Shown here in pieces: positions 18,742 to 29,530 of a stretch of 64,000 bases of DNA. Position 1 is the stretch's first letter; every line of letters begins with the position of its first letter. The DNA comes from Paenibacillus sp. CC-CFT747 (GTDB lineage Bacteria; Bacillota; Bacilli; Paenibacillales; NBRC-103111): assembly GCA_030323305.1 (NCBI GenBank), contig CP106741.1, positions 1,514,001 through 1,578,000 on the forward strand, read 5' to 3'. The position numbers and the translations under genes were made by a program. Below the pieces are notes generated by a model, which ran no database searches, had not been told where the DNA came from, and saw only the letters and a list, made by a program, of their open reading frames with translations.

Positions 18742-19686
18742 TGGTAATGCACCTTCTTTTCGAGCGCCTTGTACTGGATAAGCGTCAGAACGAGAATGAT
18801 GGCGAACAGCACCAGGGCCTGGGCGCTTCCCGGTCCGAACCGGTAATTGACGAAGGCCTCCCGGTAGATGGAGTATACAAGCACCTCTGTCGTGTGAATG
18901 GGGCCTCCCCTGTCAGGATGCGGACTTCCCCGAACGCCTGGAACGAGCCGATCACCGAAACAATCCCGACAAAAAACAAAGTAGGCGACAGCAGCGGAAG
19001 CGTGATGCGGCGGAAGGCGACGAAGCCTCCGGCCCCGTCGATCCGGGCGCTTTCGTAAATCTCCGAAGGAATCGAACGGATGCCGCCCAGAAGGAGAATG
19101 TAATGGAAACCGAGCCCCATCCAAATCGTGACAGCCGAAACGGAATACAGGGCATAGTTGGGATCGGACAGCCAGGAAACGGCGGGCAGCCCGGCCAGCT
19201 GCAGAAACCGGTTGAACATCCCGGTCGTCTGGTGATACAGCTGCATCCAGATAACCGCTCCCGTTCCCACCGAGATGGCGACCGGCATGGAGAATACCCA
19301 GTTGAACACCTTCATCCCCTTCAAGGCTTGATGGGTGAGCCCCGCCAGCACCAGCGCGATCACAATTCCGGGCGGAACGGTGAGCAGCGTAAACTTGGCG
19401 GTCACGAGCAGACTCCGGTAGAAACCCTCGGAAGCGAACAGCTCCCGGAAGTTGTCCCATCCGGCATAATCCACAACCTTACCCCGGGGTTCGTCACCTG
19501 CAGACTCAAGTACACGGAGCGGACAAACGGATAAAACAGAAACACCCCGAACAGCAGAAGCGAGGGAGCGAGGAACAGGTACCCGATGGCGTTTTCCCCT
19601 GCCTTCTCCTTGCTCCATCGGCGAATCCGAGGCTTGAAAGCGGCGCGGACACCGGACAGCTCCACGGATCGGCCCATGGCTTTCAT
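18738..19686 (-). CDS. Carbohydrate ABC permease (UgpA type), two frameshifts
   Basis: This is the first gene of the Ugp-like operon. ATG at 19686 follows AAGGGGGGA. Helix 1 reads AIGYLFLAPSLLLFGVFLFYP, and the coupling motif is YESARIDGAGGFVAFRRITL followed by PLLSP. One base is missing at 19486-19489 (LQVTNP-RGKVVDYAGWDNF) and one in CCCC at 18907-18910 (VRILTG-GGPIHTTEVLVYSIY). The joined product has 316 residues, normal for the family, and ends LIQYKALEKKVHYQ like many UgpA relatives. The GGP-TxVxVxxIY segment is strongly conserved in this family, which supports an error rather than true decay. Confidence 0.85.
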
Positions 19687-19731
19687 AAAAGCGAGTCCCC
19701 CCTTATTCAAAAATTAACTTGGAAATGTGCC

Positions 19732-19745
19732 TGTAAGCACTTTCC
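19732..19745 (-). promoter_or_regulatory. Possible cre site upstream of the Ugp-like operon
   Basis: TGTAAGCACTTTCC matches the catabolite-responsive element TGWAANCGNTNWCA at all but two positions and lies within the imperfect palindrome GGAAATGTGC...GCACTTTCC. It stands about 50 nt upstream of the first permease start. Control by CcpA is inferred from this resemblance. Confidence 0.4.
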
Positions 19746-19940
19746 TACTCTATGGGATACGCCGTTTCGTAGGGATAGAATGCCCGGCAAAGTTCATTGT
19801 ACGGGACCTTTGTACGAGCCGCGTTAGCTTCAGGTTAAGATAGGATTAATCCTTCCCCTGCCTTCACGAAACCTTAAAGCTCCGTCCTCTTCTTCCTCCT
19901 CTGCTGCCGCTTGGTCTTGAATGAAGATCCTTTCGTCCAC

Positions 19941-19979
19941 AAAAAAACCTTCCGTCCCGCATCATACGGTCGGAAGGTT
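19941..19979 (-). terminator. Terminator downstream of the DUF4349 gene
   Basis: The perfect 9-bp arms AACCTTCCG and CGGAAGGTT are followed on the minus strand by TTTTTTGTGG. It lies about 190 nt beyond the DUF4349 stop codon. Confidence 0.6.
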
Positions 19980-20168
19980 GGGGAAGAAGCAAGGGCAAGG
20001 CCGTCGGCTCTAGCTTCCGGCTTGCTGCTCAAGCGGGATAAGTTCCGGGTGGCGTTCCTCGCATTATTCAATAAAGGCACCCGCCCATTGCATGGGGTTG
20101 ACCACCGTCAGGGGACGCCGAACCCGCGCCGTTGGAAATTCGCGCGGTGCGAAACAACGGCCCTTGCG

Positions 20169-21271
20169 CTAGTCCGTCAGCTCCGGAGGCTTGGCGGCAG
20201 CCTTGTTCCGGCGGCGGTTGACCAGGATGGCCGGGACGACAACGGCTGCCAGTACGATCAGCACCGGAAGAGCCCCGGCCAGGAACACGAACAGCTTGGT
20301 GAAGACGACGCCCATCACGTTAAGACTGCCGGAGAGGGCCTGGCTTGCCTGCTTCAGCACCGGTACGGTCGATCCGGTTTTGTTGGCCGCGGCAAGGCCT
20401 ACCTTCTCGTACAGCCTGAGCTCAATCGTGGACATGGCCACGTTCTGATCGAGGTAGCGCATGCGTCCTTTGATTTTCTCGATTTCCTCCTGCACTTTCC
20501 CGAGCTCGTTGGAGAACGCCACCAGCTCATCGGCCTTCGAAGCTTTCTCCATAAAAGCGAGCAGACGGGCTTCCGCCGTCTGGCGCGCCTTCAGTCGAGA
20601 ATCGAGATCCACGTACTCCTCCGTTACGTCCTGTCCCTGCATGCTCTTCTGCAGCTTGAGGTTCTCGACCTTCTCCAGATCGCTGAGCAGGGAGGAAAAG
20701 CCGGAAGCCGGCACCTTGATGGTCAAGTTCCCTCCCTTCTCCCCCGAATTCTGGTTTTCGGCAAATTGAAGGATATAGGCGCCTCTCAGCTGAACGAGGT
20801 CCCGGATCTGGGACTGGGCCTGGTTGTAATCCCCCACTTCCATGACCAGGTTGGCTTTGTAGATGAGCTTGCGGTTCAGGGCATCGGTCGTGTCCGCCTG
20901 GGTCATCCCCCTGTCTGGGCGTTTCCAGACGGTTGAGGGGCGGAGGAGGCGACTGGAGCGGTTCCTCCTTTGGAGTCAGCCGCCTCCGCTCCTTTGCCTG
21001 CCCCCTCCTTGCCTGCTTGATCGGCCATGCTCCCGGCAGCCGCTCCGGAACCGGCAGCCGGCATGGCCTCATTCTTGGCCGGGGCGCTTTGAGCGGAGCT
21101 CGCGTTTGTCGCGCCGCTTTCCTTATCGGCTGACGAGCAGCCTGCTGCGGAGACGATGCCCGCTGCTAAGAGCAGTGCGCCGAGCCAGGCTGGAAAGCGC
21201 TTGCCCCGAATCGGCTGCATTGGCAGCCCGGCCGAATCGTTCCGGCGCTTCGGTAATGATGGATACTTCAT
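20169..21271 (-). CDS. DUF4349 lipoprotein, frameshifted
   Basis: This is a cell-surface lipoprotein of 367 residues after restoration. The N-terminus carries an arginine-rich start and the lipobox VSAAGC; a low-complexity Ala/Ser/Gly linker of about 70 residues follows. The DUF4349 core (RKLIYKANLVMEVGDYNQAQSQI, then LRGAYI, then GNLTIKVPASGFSSLLSDLEKV) includes a coiled-coil region near KVQEEIEKIKGRMRYLDQ. A C-terminal membrane helix (FVFLAGALPVLIVLAAVVVPAIL) precedes a basic tail. The frame breaks in the C run at 20907-20911 (NAQTGG-MTQADT). ATG at 21271 follows AAAGGGGGT. The function of DUF4349 is not established. Confidence 0.85.
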
Positions 21272-21582
21272 GGATGGGACCCCCTTTTGTATAGTCCTGC
21301 ACCCTCCTGACGAAGAAACCATCCGCTAAGTTTCAAGAATTGGAAAATTTCCCAGAACATTTTTCCTTCCGGGTTTTCTTTCCTTGTACTCTTTTCTGTG
21401 TTTTCTTTCCGTGTTTTTCGGATAACCGTGCCCTCCTCCCCCGTCCTGTGCTATGATGGACGAAAATCTCGTCTTATCGGGGACTCTCTTTACAACGGCA
21501 ACCTTCTCCGCCATAGTGGGCCGCGGAGCGAGGCGAAGGAGGCCTCTCCCCTGAAGAAGGCAAACGGAAAAGAGGACAAGCC
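21272..21582. other. Divergent promoter region
   Basis: No gene is visible between the DUF4349 gene (minus) and the pentapeptide gene (plus). A TATGAT -10-like hexamer at 21452-21457 points toward the pentapeptide gene, but no clear -35 was found. The first 150 nt are unusually T-rich on the plus strand. Confidence 0.35.
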
Positions 21583-22188
21583 ATGACGGTATGGAAAGAC
21601 CGGGAATACACCGAGGAATCGTTTGACTATCGGGAGTTGGAGGAAGCGGAGTGGAGGAACGTCACCTTCCTCCGGTGCAGCTTTCGGGGAGCGTCACTTC
21701 GCGAGCTGGTTACGCAGGGCTGTGTCTTCGATCAATGCGATTTCACAGACGCGCAGCTGAACGGGTCCCGGCACACCCACTCGGCCTTCTCCAACTGCCG
21801 GATGGCGGGAGCCCGCCTGTTCGCCTCGCGGTTCGACAGCTGCAAAATGACCGGCTCGGCCTTCGAGGAGGCCGATCTGACCGGAATCGTCATTCAGGGC
21901 GGGGACTGGTCGTACACAAACCTCCGTCACCAGTCCCTAACGGGGCTAGACCTTAGCGGAGTCAGCTTCGAAGAGGCCGACCTGTACGGCTGCCGGCTCG
22001 ACAAAAGCTCCCTGCGCCACGCCAAGCTTGCCCGGGCGGTGCTGAATGAAGCGACGCTGCTCTCCACCGACCTGAGGGGAGCCGATGTCTCCGGCGTCAA
22101 CCTGAAGGCCGTGAACCTGAAGGGCGCCCGCATCGACGCCGATCAGGCGGTCGCCTTCGCCCGCTCCCACGGGGCCAAAGTGGAATAA
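21583..22188 (+). CDS. Pentapeptide-repeat protein
   Basis: This 201-residue protein is composed of A(D/N)LxX-type pentapeptides, for example CSFRGASLREL, CDFTDAQLNGS, EADLTGIVIQGG, LDLSGVSFEEADLYGCRLDKSSLRHAKLARAVL and TDLRGADVSGVNLKAVNLKGARID. These form a right-handed quadrilateral beta-helix. Some members mimic DNA and protect DNA gyrase (Qnr-like), so a gyrase-protection role is possible but unproven. ATG at 21583 has only a weak GAGGAC site, so the start is the least certain element. The gene stands alone and ends at a strong terminator. The frame is intact. Confidence 0.85.
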   Translation: MTVWKDREYTEESFDYRELEEAEWRNVTFLRCSFRGASLRELVTQGCVFDQCDFTDAQLNGSRHTHSAFSNCRMAGARLFASRFDSCKMTGSAFEEADLTGIVIQGGDWSYTNLRHQSLTGLDLSGVSFEEADLYGCRLDKSSLRHAKLARAVLNEATLLSTDLRGADVSGVNLKAVNLKGARIDADQAVAFARSHGAKVE

Positions 22189-22218
22189 ACGGCCCGATGG
22201 AGGCGCCGCCCGCTCCCC

Positions 22219-22267
22219 AAAAAATCGCCTTCCCTTGGCCTGACGGCCGGGGAAGGCGATTTTTCTA
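22219..22267. terminator. Bidirectional terminator between convergent genes
   Basis: The stem AATCGCCTTCCC/GGGAAGGCGATT is flanked by AAAAAA on the left and TTTT on the right, so it can serve both the pentapeptide gene (plus) and the hybrid kinase gene (minus). Confidence 0.85.
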
Positions 22268-22277
22268 TCCTTCACGG

Positions 22278-25053
22278 TCAGCGGTTCATCCATACCCGCA
22301 TCAGCGAGAACAGCTGGTCCATCTTAAGCGGTTTGGAGATGTAATCCGATGCCCCCGCTTCCAGGCATTTGTCCCGGTCGGGCTTCATGGCCTTCGCGGT
22401 CAGGGCGATAATCGGCAGCCGCAGCCAGTTCTCCTTCGCCCGGATGGCCCGCATCGTTTCGTAGCCATCCATCTCCGGCATCATGATATCCATCAGCACC
22501 AGGTCGACAGCCGGTTCACTCTCCAGGATCTGAAGGCATTCCTTGCCGTTCGCGGCGGTGAGCACCTCGATTTTTTATCCCGGAGGGCGGTGCTGAGGGC
22601 AAACACATTGCGCGAATCGTCGTCAACCACCAGCACCCGTCTGCCGGCGAAAGGAGCCGCATCCCTTGAAGCGGCGCCGGCCGGTGCGCGGTTCGCCGAA
22701 GGGCCTTCTCCCGAATGCGTAACCACGGTGCTCCGCGGTTCGGGCTCCGCGTAGGCGGGCAGAGCCTCAGGGGCAGCGGCCACCGAAACCGCGGCGGCCA
22801 CCTCGGAGGCTGCCGGGAGCAGCCTCTCCCCGGCTTCTTCCCCGTGCGCGGTGTGAGGAAGGTACAGGGCAAAGGTGCTTCCCTCCCCTTCCCGGCTTTC
22901 GAGCGTCAGGGTACCGCCCAGCAGCTTGGCAAACTCGCGCGAAATGGAGAGCCCGAGGCCGGTCCCCCCATATTTGCGGCTTGTTGCGCCGTCCACCTGC
23001 TGGAACGCTTCGAAGACTTGAAGCTGCTTGTCTTCCGGAATCCCAATTCCCGTATCCGTGACCGAGAAGACCAGATAGGAAACCGCATCCTGCCCTTCTC
23101 CCTCCTTCGTACCGGAGGAATATCCAACCGAGAAGGTTACGGCACCCTGCTCCGTAAATTTAAACGCATTGGAGAGCAGGTTCTTCAGAATCTGCTGGAG
23201 CCTCTGCCCGTCGGAGTAGAAGATGGACGGCAGGGATTCCTCCATCACGATACGGAACTCGATCCCTTTCTGGGTGGCGATCGGGGTGAAGATGGCCTCC
23301 AGGGCGACAGGAAGCTCCGTCAGGTTGACCGGCTCGGCCTCGATTTCGAGCTTGCCGGATTCCACCTTGGACAGATCCAGAATGTCGTTGATCAAGAGCA
23401 GCAGGTCGTTCCCCGCATTGTTGATGATGAGGGCATACTCCTGCTCCTCAGGGGTAAGGGTTCCCTTCGGATTGTCGGCCAGCATCTGGGAAAGAATAAG
23501 CATGCTGTTAAGCGGAGTCCGCAGCTCATGGGACATGTTCGCCAGAAACTCCGACTTGTAGCGGGAGCTGAGCTCCAGCCGTTCGGCGTTCGTTTCGAGC
23601 TCTTCCTTTGCTTCCTCCAGCTCTTTTGCCTTAAGCTCAGCGAATACGTTCTGCTCCTCCAGCTGCTCGTTGATGACGCGCAGTTCTTCCGTTTGCGTCT
23701 GGAGCTCCTCCGACTGGGCTTGCATTTCCTCGGATTGGGCCTGCAGCTCCTCGGTCATCGCCTGCGACTCCGCCAGAAGCCGTTCGATTTCCATCCGGGT
23801 CATGACGCGGTCGAGGGTGATGCCGAAGGTTTCCAGTATTTGGGTGAGAAGCTGCTCCTGCTGCGGAGTGAAGCCTTCCATGGAGGCCAGCTCTATGACG
23901 GCCAGCACCTGACCTTCAAGCGTGACAGGAGACACCATGATGGAGGAAGGCGACGCCGTGCCCAGGCCGGAACGGACCTTGACATAGTCCGCCGGCAGCG
24001 TGGTCAGGATCATGCGGCGGTTGTCCGCGGCGCACTGCCCGACAAGTCCTTCTCCTATCCGGAAACGCTCTTCTCCAACCTTTCGGCCATCCGCCGCATA
24101 AGAGGCGGACAGCACGAGGGAGTCCTCCCCGCGCTCGAATTTGCGCAAATACAGAACCGCGTAAGGCGCCTGCATCAGACTCGCGACCTTCTCCAGGAAC
24201 AGCCGGGTCAATTCCTCGGACTGGGTGATGCTTTGGAAGGCGGTTGCCGTTTCGGCGATCTGCGTCTGCATCCAGTTATATTCCTCTAACCGGTCCAGCA
24301 TCCGGTTGGTAGCTTCCCCAGGTCATTGATCTCATCCCGGGTCCTTACCGAGATCCGCTGACCGGACCGGCTGCCCGCGGTGATATCCTGGATCGCCCGG
24401 GTAACCTGTTTAACGGTCCCGAGGATCGAACGGGAAATAACCAGCGCAGCGGCGATCGCGGCAGCGGCCACCAGTCCGACGAACCAATACAGCTCTTGGC
24501 GAAGTACCGTATTGCGGCTGTGCAACTCCTCCGTCCGGGTCTGGGTGAGCTGCCGTTCTACGGTCCGGAAGGAGTCGACCTGGGACCGGAACCGGTCGGA
24601 AATGGTTTTGCCTACATTGGCTTGGAAGTATTCGTTAATCTTGGCCGTATTGTTATCTTTCTTATACTGGACGAGGGGTAGAGCGGCTTCCTTCATCCAG
24701 CTGTCAATCGTTTCTTTAATCTGCTCCAGGCTTGCCTTCTGCGAGGGGTTGTCCTTCACCAGATTGTACAGCCTCTCGTAATCCTGCTCCCATCCGCTCA
24801 TCGCGGTATTGTAGGGATCCAGGTAGGAGGTGTTGCCGGTGATGACGAAGCCCCGCATCCCCGTTTCCATCGTAACGAGGCGCTTCTCCAGCTGATTCGT
24901 TAAATTGTGAACTTCGAAATCATGACCCGTTACAAAATCCATCTCCCGCTGAAGATCGGTGATCCGGCCCGTAATGAGCCACACCGCAATCCCAAGAAAC
25001 AGAATGATAAGCAGATACCCGGAAGCAATCTTAGTCCGCAGCGTCATTCTCAT
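22278..25053 (-). CDS. Hybrid sensor histidine kinase (CHASE3-HAMP-GAF-HK-REC), two frameshifts
   Basis: The restored protein has 925 residues. An N-terminal membrane helix ([16 protein letters not shown]) is followed by a CHASE3-like sensor (about 35-185), a second helix ([20 protein letters not shown]), HAMP and a GAF domain (about 270-420). A long Gln/Glu-rich coiled coil of repeated [10 protein letters not shown] units comes next. The kinase core has the H-box [17 protein letters not shown]-box LLSNAFKF and G-boxes DTGIGIPED and [12 protein letters not shown] receiver domain with VLVVDDD and [13 protein letters not shown] ends the protein. Single bases are missing near 24314 ([13 protein letters not shown]) and in T6 at 22571-22576 ([13 protein letters not shown]). 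It lies downstream of a chemoreceptor gene on the same strand. Confidence 0.9.
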
Positions 25054-25261
25054 CTAACCGCACAGCCTGCCCTTCTATCTGGAATGGGTAATATATGGTG
25101 GCAAAAAAGAACGGTTCCCTTCCACCGCCGGTTTGCATGAACGGCTGCCAGAGAACCTTGTCCTATCATTGTATCATGTTTCGACCCTCACATCCATAAT
25201 AGACAAAAGGAAATTATATGTCAGCCGAAGCGCTTTGCCGGCCCTCCTTAAGGATAGAGCT

Positions 25262-27231
25262 TTATACAAGAAATTGCCCGATAATATGCCTTAGTTCCTT
25301 GGACAGACCGTCCACGGTACCGGACAGGCCGGTCGTTTCATCCGCCAGCTGCAGCTGGGTCCGGGCACCCGCCGCCGCCTCCCGCGTTCCTGCCGACGCT
25401 TCCCGGGCGATCTGGGCCATGGATTCGATGGAGGCGGTGACTTCCTCGGTTCCGGCCGACATCTCCTCGGAAGCGGCCGAAATCTCCCCAATCTCCAGCG
25501 CCACCTCGCGGGAAGCTCTTAAGATCCGCTCGAAATCTCCCGTAAGGGCCCCACAGCGGCGAGGCCAGCCGCCGCATCCCGTTCTCCGGCCTGCATCGCG
25601 GCAACCGCCGCAGAGGTCACCGTTTGAACTTCGGCAATCATGGCTCCGATGCGCTCCGCCGCTTCCGAAGACTGCTCCGCCAGCTTGCGGACCTCTCCCG
25701 CCACAACCGCGAAGCCGCGTCCCTGCTCTCCCGCGCGGGCCGCTTCGATCGCGGCGTTCAAGGAAAGCAGATTGGTCTGCTTCGCCATCTGGGTGACGAC
25801 GGACGCCGCTTCCCCGATGGCCTCCGACTGCTTCTCCAGCCGGCCGACCGCTTCCGCCATGGCGGACATCGAGCTTCCGAGCGCGTTCATCTTGCCTGCG
25901 GCGTCTTCCGCCCTCAAGCTTCCCTCCTCCGAAATCCGCAGCATATCCTGGGACCGCTCCGCCACCAGCCCGGAGGCCCCGGCAATGCGCTGGATCCCCT
26001 CGGCCATCTGAACCATGGCCGAGGCGCTGTCCCCGGAGCCCGTCGCCTGAAGGTCGGCTCCCGCCGCAAGGCGGTCCATGGCCGCCGCCGACTGGCCGGT
26101 GAGCTCCCGGCTGCGCGCGGCCTTGTCCGCCATCTCCCCGGCGCTGGCTTCGAGCCGTTCGGCGCGGGTGCGGACGGCCGTCACGATGCCCTGCATCGTT
26201 TCCATGAACCGGTTGATCTCGGTTCCGAGCAAAGACAGCTCGTCCCTGCCCTTCACGGGGATCCGGTAGCGCAGATCGGCTTCCCCGGAGTTAAGCAGGA
26301 CGGCCGCGGCGGCAAGCTCCCGGAGCCGGCGTCCGACCACCCTCCGGGTAAGCAGGAACAGGACGGCCAGAGCGGTGGCCATAATGCCGAGCAACTCCGC
26401 TGTTTTGCGCAGCCGCTGAGAGGCGATGAACGCATCCGAGCTGGCCTTGGACAGCGCTATGCGAACCCCTCCCCAATGCTTCCCGTCGATCATAAGGGGA
26501 TAGGAGATGTCCCATGTCTTGACGATCTTCCCCTCGATCACCCGGTCATACTCCTGCTTGAGCACGGCGGATGTATCGGTATAGGAAGCCGCCGCGAACC
26601 CCGTACGGTCATTGAACACGCGGTTCGCCCGGTATTTCTGGCTGAGGAGCCCCACCGCTCCCCATTCGTCCTTGGACCCTTCCCCCACCGGGCTATAGGT
26701 GCGGTTGTGGGTGGCGACGAAGCCGTTAAATTCCGGGTTAGCCGAATAAGCGGCCGGAATGGCAAAAACCACATCCGGACCCGTCAGAAAGGAATCGATG
26801 ATGCCCTGCCAGCGTTCATCGGTATAGGCATCATAAGCGCTGCTGTACTTCAGCTCATACCGGGAAAGCGGCACTTTCTCCCCATTGTACAGCTCCGTCG
26901 TCTTCGCCAGGTAGTCGCTTCCCCTCTTCTTGGCTTCCGCCTCACTCTCCGGCAGAACGGCGAGCCGGTCGTCAAACAAGCGGCTCCGCAGCTCCTCCCC
27001 GCTCAGCCGGGTCCCGTCGGCTAACGTGACTCCGCTGCGCATATCGCTCTCCGCTACCCGGGCAAGTGTTCCCGACAGGGACACGGCCAGGTCGTAGCCC
27101 TTGTCCAGCAGCAGCTGCTCCGCATCCTTGCGGACCTTGCCCCATTCGTAAACGAGCATTCCGCCAATAACCGCCACCAAGGCCACGCTCATCACCAAAG
27201 CAAACTTGTTAGCCAATGAATAGAATCTCAC
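25262..27231 (-). CDS. Methyl-accepting chemotaxis protein, frameshifted
   Basis: This is a transmembrane chemoreceptor of 656 residues after restoration. One N-terminal helix ([19 protein letters not shown]) is followed by an extracytoplasmic sensor (about 35-280), a second helix ([15 protein letters not shown]), HAMP (about 305-360) and the signalling domain. The signalling tip reads [20 protein letters not shown] followed by [17 protein letters not shown]. The frame breaks in CCCC at 25549-25552 ([17 protein letters not shown]), after which [28 protein letters not shown] completes the domain. The ligand is unknown. It precedes the hybrid kinase gene by 209 nt, and the two may be cotranscribed. 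Confidence 0.9.
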
Positions 27232-27595
27232 CTGTGCACCTCTGTCCGTCTAAGATTTTCCAATGGTATGATACAAGTAGTATAAAGGAACTAGGACATT
27301 TTTCACAATTTACAGACAAAAGAGTCCTTCCGCGCCTCTGCCGGCCCTCCGACAACGGTCGGCCACCCTTTCCGATGCGGCACGCTCCCACCGCTCAAAC
27401 CTCCGCTTCTCTCTATCTTTTTCCGCCTGCTCCTCCGCTTCCCCAACCGTTCCCTCTCTCTTAGACCAGATCCCGGTTTCTACCGGAAAAATATTTCCTT
27501 CCGCGACTTCCTCCCCGCTCCAAAAGGCCCGGTTCTTGTGATATGCTGGAGAAAAAATCCATTATCGGGCTGATCTTCAGCCGCGGGGGCAAATC
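27232..27595. other. Gene-free divergent region
   Basis: No gene is visible. An AT-rich patch at about 27240-27320 probably carries the chemoreceptor promoter on the minus strand. The part at 27385-27470 is markedly pyrimidine-rich on the plus strand. No convincing promoter for the metallophosphoesterase gene was found beyond a TATGCT near 27542. Confidence 0.35.
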
Positions 27596-28657
27596 ATGGG
27601 CATGACAAGAAGAGAATTTATCAAATGGCTGGCCGGGGCCTCCGTCCTGCTTGGCGGCGGCTGGCTTTGGCTGGGGCAGAAGCCCGGGACTCCGGGACCG
27701 GCGGCCGAGGAAGCCTTAGCTGAGGCGGCTCCTGGCGAAACGGCTCCGGCGCCCTCTCCGTCTCCTTCTCCTGTTCCCCAGGGACCCGGGGAGCTTCTGG
27801 CTTCCTTTTTCCTGTTCAGCGATATGCATATATCGGCGGGCGAGGCGTCCATGTCGGATAAGCTGAAGCTGGCCCTGGACGACGTGACGGGCTTCGAGAG
27901 CCCGGTGGAGGCGATCGTGTTCGGCGGGGATTTGACGGATTTCGGGCGGGACAGCGACTACCGCGTTCTGCGCTCCATTCTCGACCGCTACAAGCTGCCC
28001 AAGCTGTACGGCAACATGGGCAATCACGATTATTACGACATCTGGCTCACCAAGGACGGCCAGTTCTCGACCGAAACGATGCCGAACGGCAAGACGGACG
28101 CCATGGCCAGGCAGCGGTTCCAGAAATTCCTCGGCATGGACAAAGCCTACGGGGATGCTTGGGTGAACGGGGTTCACCTCATCCTCGTCTCCCAAGAGGC
28201 GTATGTCCAGGAGCGAAGCGACGTGGGAGAAGGCGCGTGGTACTCCGACGAGCAGCTGGAGTGGCTGCGGCGGACGATGGAGGAGCACAAGGACGGCAAG
28301 CCGGCGCTCGTGTTCATTCACCAGCCGTTTCCCGCCGTCGGCTCCGACGGAAGGACCCACCAGCTGATCCGGGCCAACGAGTTCCGGGCCATTCTGAAGC
28401 CATACAAGAACGTCTTCGTTTTCTCCGGCCATACGCACCGGAGTTTCAACGGGGAGAACCATTACAACCGCCACGAGAACCTGCATTGGTTCAACAATGC
28501 CTCCGTCGGACGCACCCGCTCCGCCGCGCCCAACTCCAACGTTTCGCAGGGCATGTATATTCAAGTCTATGAGAATGAGATCGCCGTTCGCGGACGGGAG
28601 TTCTCGACCCGGGAGTGGATCGATGGCGCTGGGTGGCAGGTGAAGTTCGAGGTCTAG
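27596..28657 (+). CDS. Tat-exported metallophosphoesterase
   Basis: This 353-residue secreted phosphoesterase carries a twin-arginine signal, TRREFIKWLAGASVLLGGG, at residues 4-22. A Pro/Ser-rich linker (APSPSPSPVPQGPG) follows. The dinuclear-metal motifs of the calcineurin-like superfamily are complete: FSDMH (D-x-H), GGDLTD (GD), GNHDYYD (GNHD), VFIHQP and GHTHRSF (GHxH). It probably acts outside the membrane, folded with its metals before Tat export; the substrate is unknown. ATG at 27596 has a weak site (GGGGGC); ATG at 27602 is an alternative. The frame is intact. Confidence 0.88.
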   Translation: MGMTRREFIKWLAGASVLLGGGWLWLGQKPGTPGPAAEEALAEAAPGETAPAPSPSPSPVPQGPGELLASFFLFSDMHISAGEASMSDKLKLALDDVTGFESPVEAIVFGGDLTDFGRDSDYRVLRSILDRYKLPKLYGNMGNHDYYDIWLTKDGQFSTETMPNGKTDAMARQRFQKFLGMDKAYGDAWVNGVHLILVSQEAYVQERSDVGEGAWYSDEQLEWLRRTMEEHKDGKPALVFIHQPFPAVGSDGRTHQLIRANEFRAILKPYKNVFVFSGHTHRSFNGENHYNRHENLHWFNNASVGRTRSAAPNSNVSQGMYIQVYENEIAVRGREFSTREWIDGAGWQVKFEV

Positions 28658-28699
28658 TGCTTTGGGGAATGAAAAACCGGCGGTCCGGTCGGGGAATAC

Positions 28700-28746
28700 G
28701 AAAGAGGCCCCTCCGTCACCAAGGGTGACAGAGAGGGCCTCTTTCG
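28700..28746. terminator. Bidirectional terminator between convergent genes
   Basis: The long near-perfect stem GAAAGAGGCCCCTCNGTCACC / GGTGAC...GAGGGCCTCTTTC surrounds a three-base loop. It serves the metallophosphoesterase gene (plus) and the MOSC gene (minus). Confidence 0.85.
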
Positions 28747-28748
28747 CG

Positions 28749-29501
28749 TTAATAAGAGCTTTCCGGTGAATCCGTTAGGTCCGGGCCGTCCAAGAGTCTA
28801 ACCTTATCGCCCGTCTGCACGGGCCCGGGCCTTACCACTGAAGCGTACAGACCGAACTGCATGTCCAAGTCTTCGTGGAGCTTCCGCGTCAGGGACGGGT
28901 CCTTCGAGAGCGTATCCGGATCGATCGCGATAACCGGACAGCGCGTGCAGGGGCCGTCCACCCGGAGGAGGGCTCCGCCTATCTCCAGCCTTTTCCCGAT
29001 CCAGCTTTCCTCCTCCGGGGCATCCCCGGTCAGGGCCAGGATCAGGTTAGGCCGGAACCGGCGGGGATCGAGCCTCCGTCCCCACCCGCTCTCCAGCCTG
29101 CTCAAGGCGGCGTCGGTTACGATAAGCAGGCTGGCCTCATCGACGGACAGGAGGCCGGGAACCTCCGGATGCGGGGCCGGGCAGGCCGACAGGGACAGCT
29201 TTACCGGCGTCCGCTTCTGCAGCTCGGCCAGCAGCTTCTCGTCCCAGCCATAGACCTGTCCCTCCGGATTCGTGACCCGGACCTGTCCCTCTCCGTCCAG
29301 ACTGGCCCGGTAAGCCTGCATCTCGGGAAGGTTCCGTGCGGTAAAAAAGCGGCTCCACCCCTCACGGGAATCGTCATAGAACGCACAGACGCGGTCACCC
29401 GCCAAGCCCTGTTCTTCGACGTCCGCCGTCTCCAGCCGTTCGCCCGCCAAGGATTTGACAGGGTACCGGAAGAGCTCCCGAAGCGTGCCTATCGCCTTCA
29501 T
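28749..29501 (-). CDS. MOSC-domain protein
   Basis: This 250-residue protein has the N-terminal MOSC beta-barrel segment (LRELFRYPVKSLAGERLETADVEEQGLAGDR) and the C-terminal MOSC domain with FRPNLIL, ESWIGKRLEIG and the conserved cysteine in VDGPCTRCPVIAID. Family members transfer sulfur from, or bind, the molybdenum cofactor. ATG at 29501 is preferred because AGGAGG lies eight bases upstream; the in-frame ATG at 29507 is too close to that site. It lies just downstream of a cupin and an acetyltransferase gene on the same strand. The frame is intact. Confidence 0.88.
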   Translation of the reverse strand: MKAIGTLRELFRYPVKSLAGERLETADVEEQGLAGDRVCAFYDDSREGWSRFFTARNLPEMQAYRASLDGEGQVRVTNPEGQVYGWDEKLLAELQKRTPVKLSLSACPAPHPEVPGLLSVDEASLLIVTDAALSRLESGWGRRLDPRRFRPNLILALTGDAPEEESWIGKRLEIGGALLRVDGPCTRCPVIAIDPDTLSKDPSLTRKLHEDLDMQFGLYASVVRPGPVQTGDKVRLLDGPDLTDSPESSY

Positions 29502-29530
29502 CGCCATCCCCTCCTTCCCCTTACATCCGG

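Larger units (their letters stand above)
19687..20168. other. Gene-free interval with operon promoter region
   Basis: No coding region is visible between the first Ugp-like permease gene and the end of the DUF4349 gene, both on the minus strand. The interval holds a cre-like site (19732-19745) upstream of the permease gene and the DUF4349 terminator (19941-19979). The remaining sequence shows nothing I can name. Confidence 0.5.

Noticed and set aside
22715..24289. Plus-strand frame of 524 codons
   Set aside because: It is antisense to the hybrid kinase and shows no start signal or domain.
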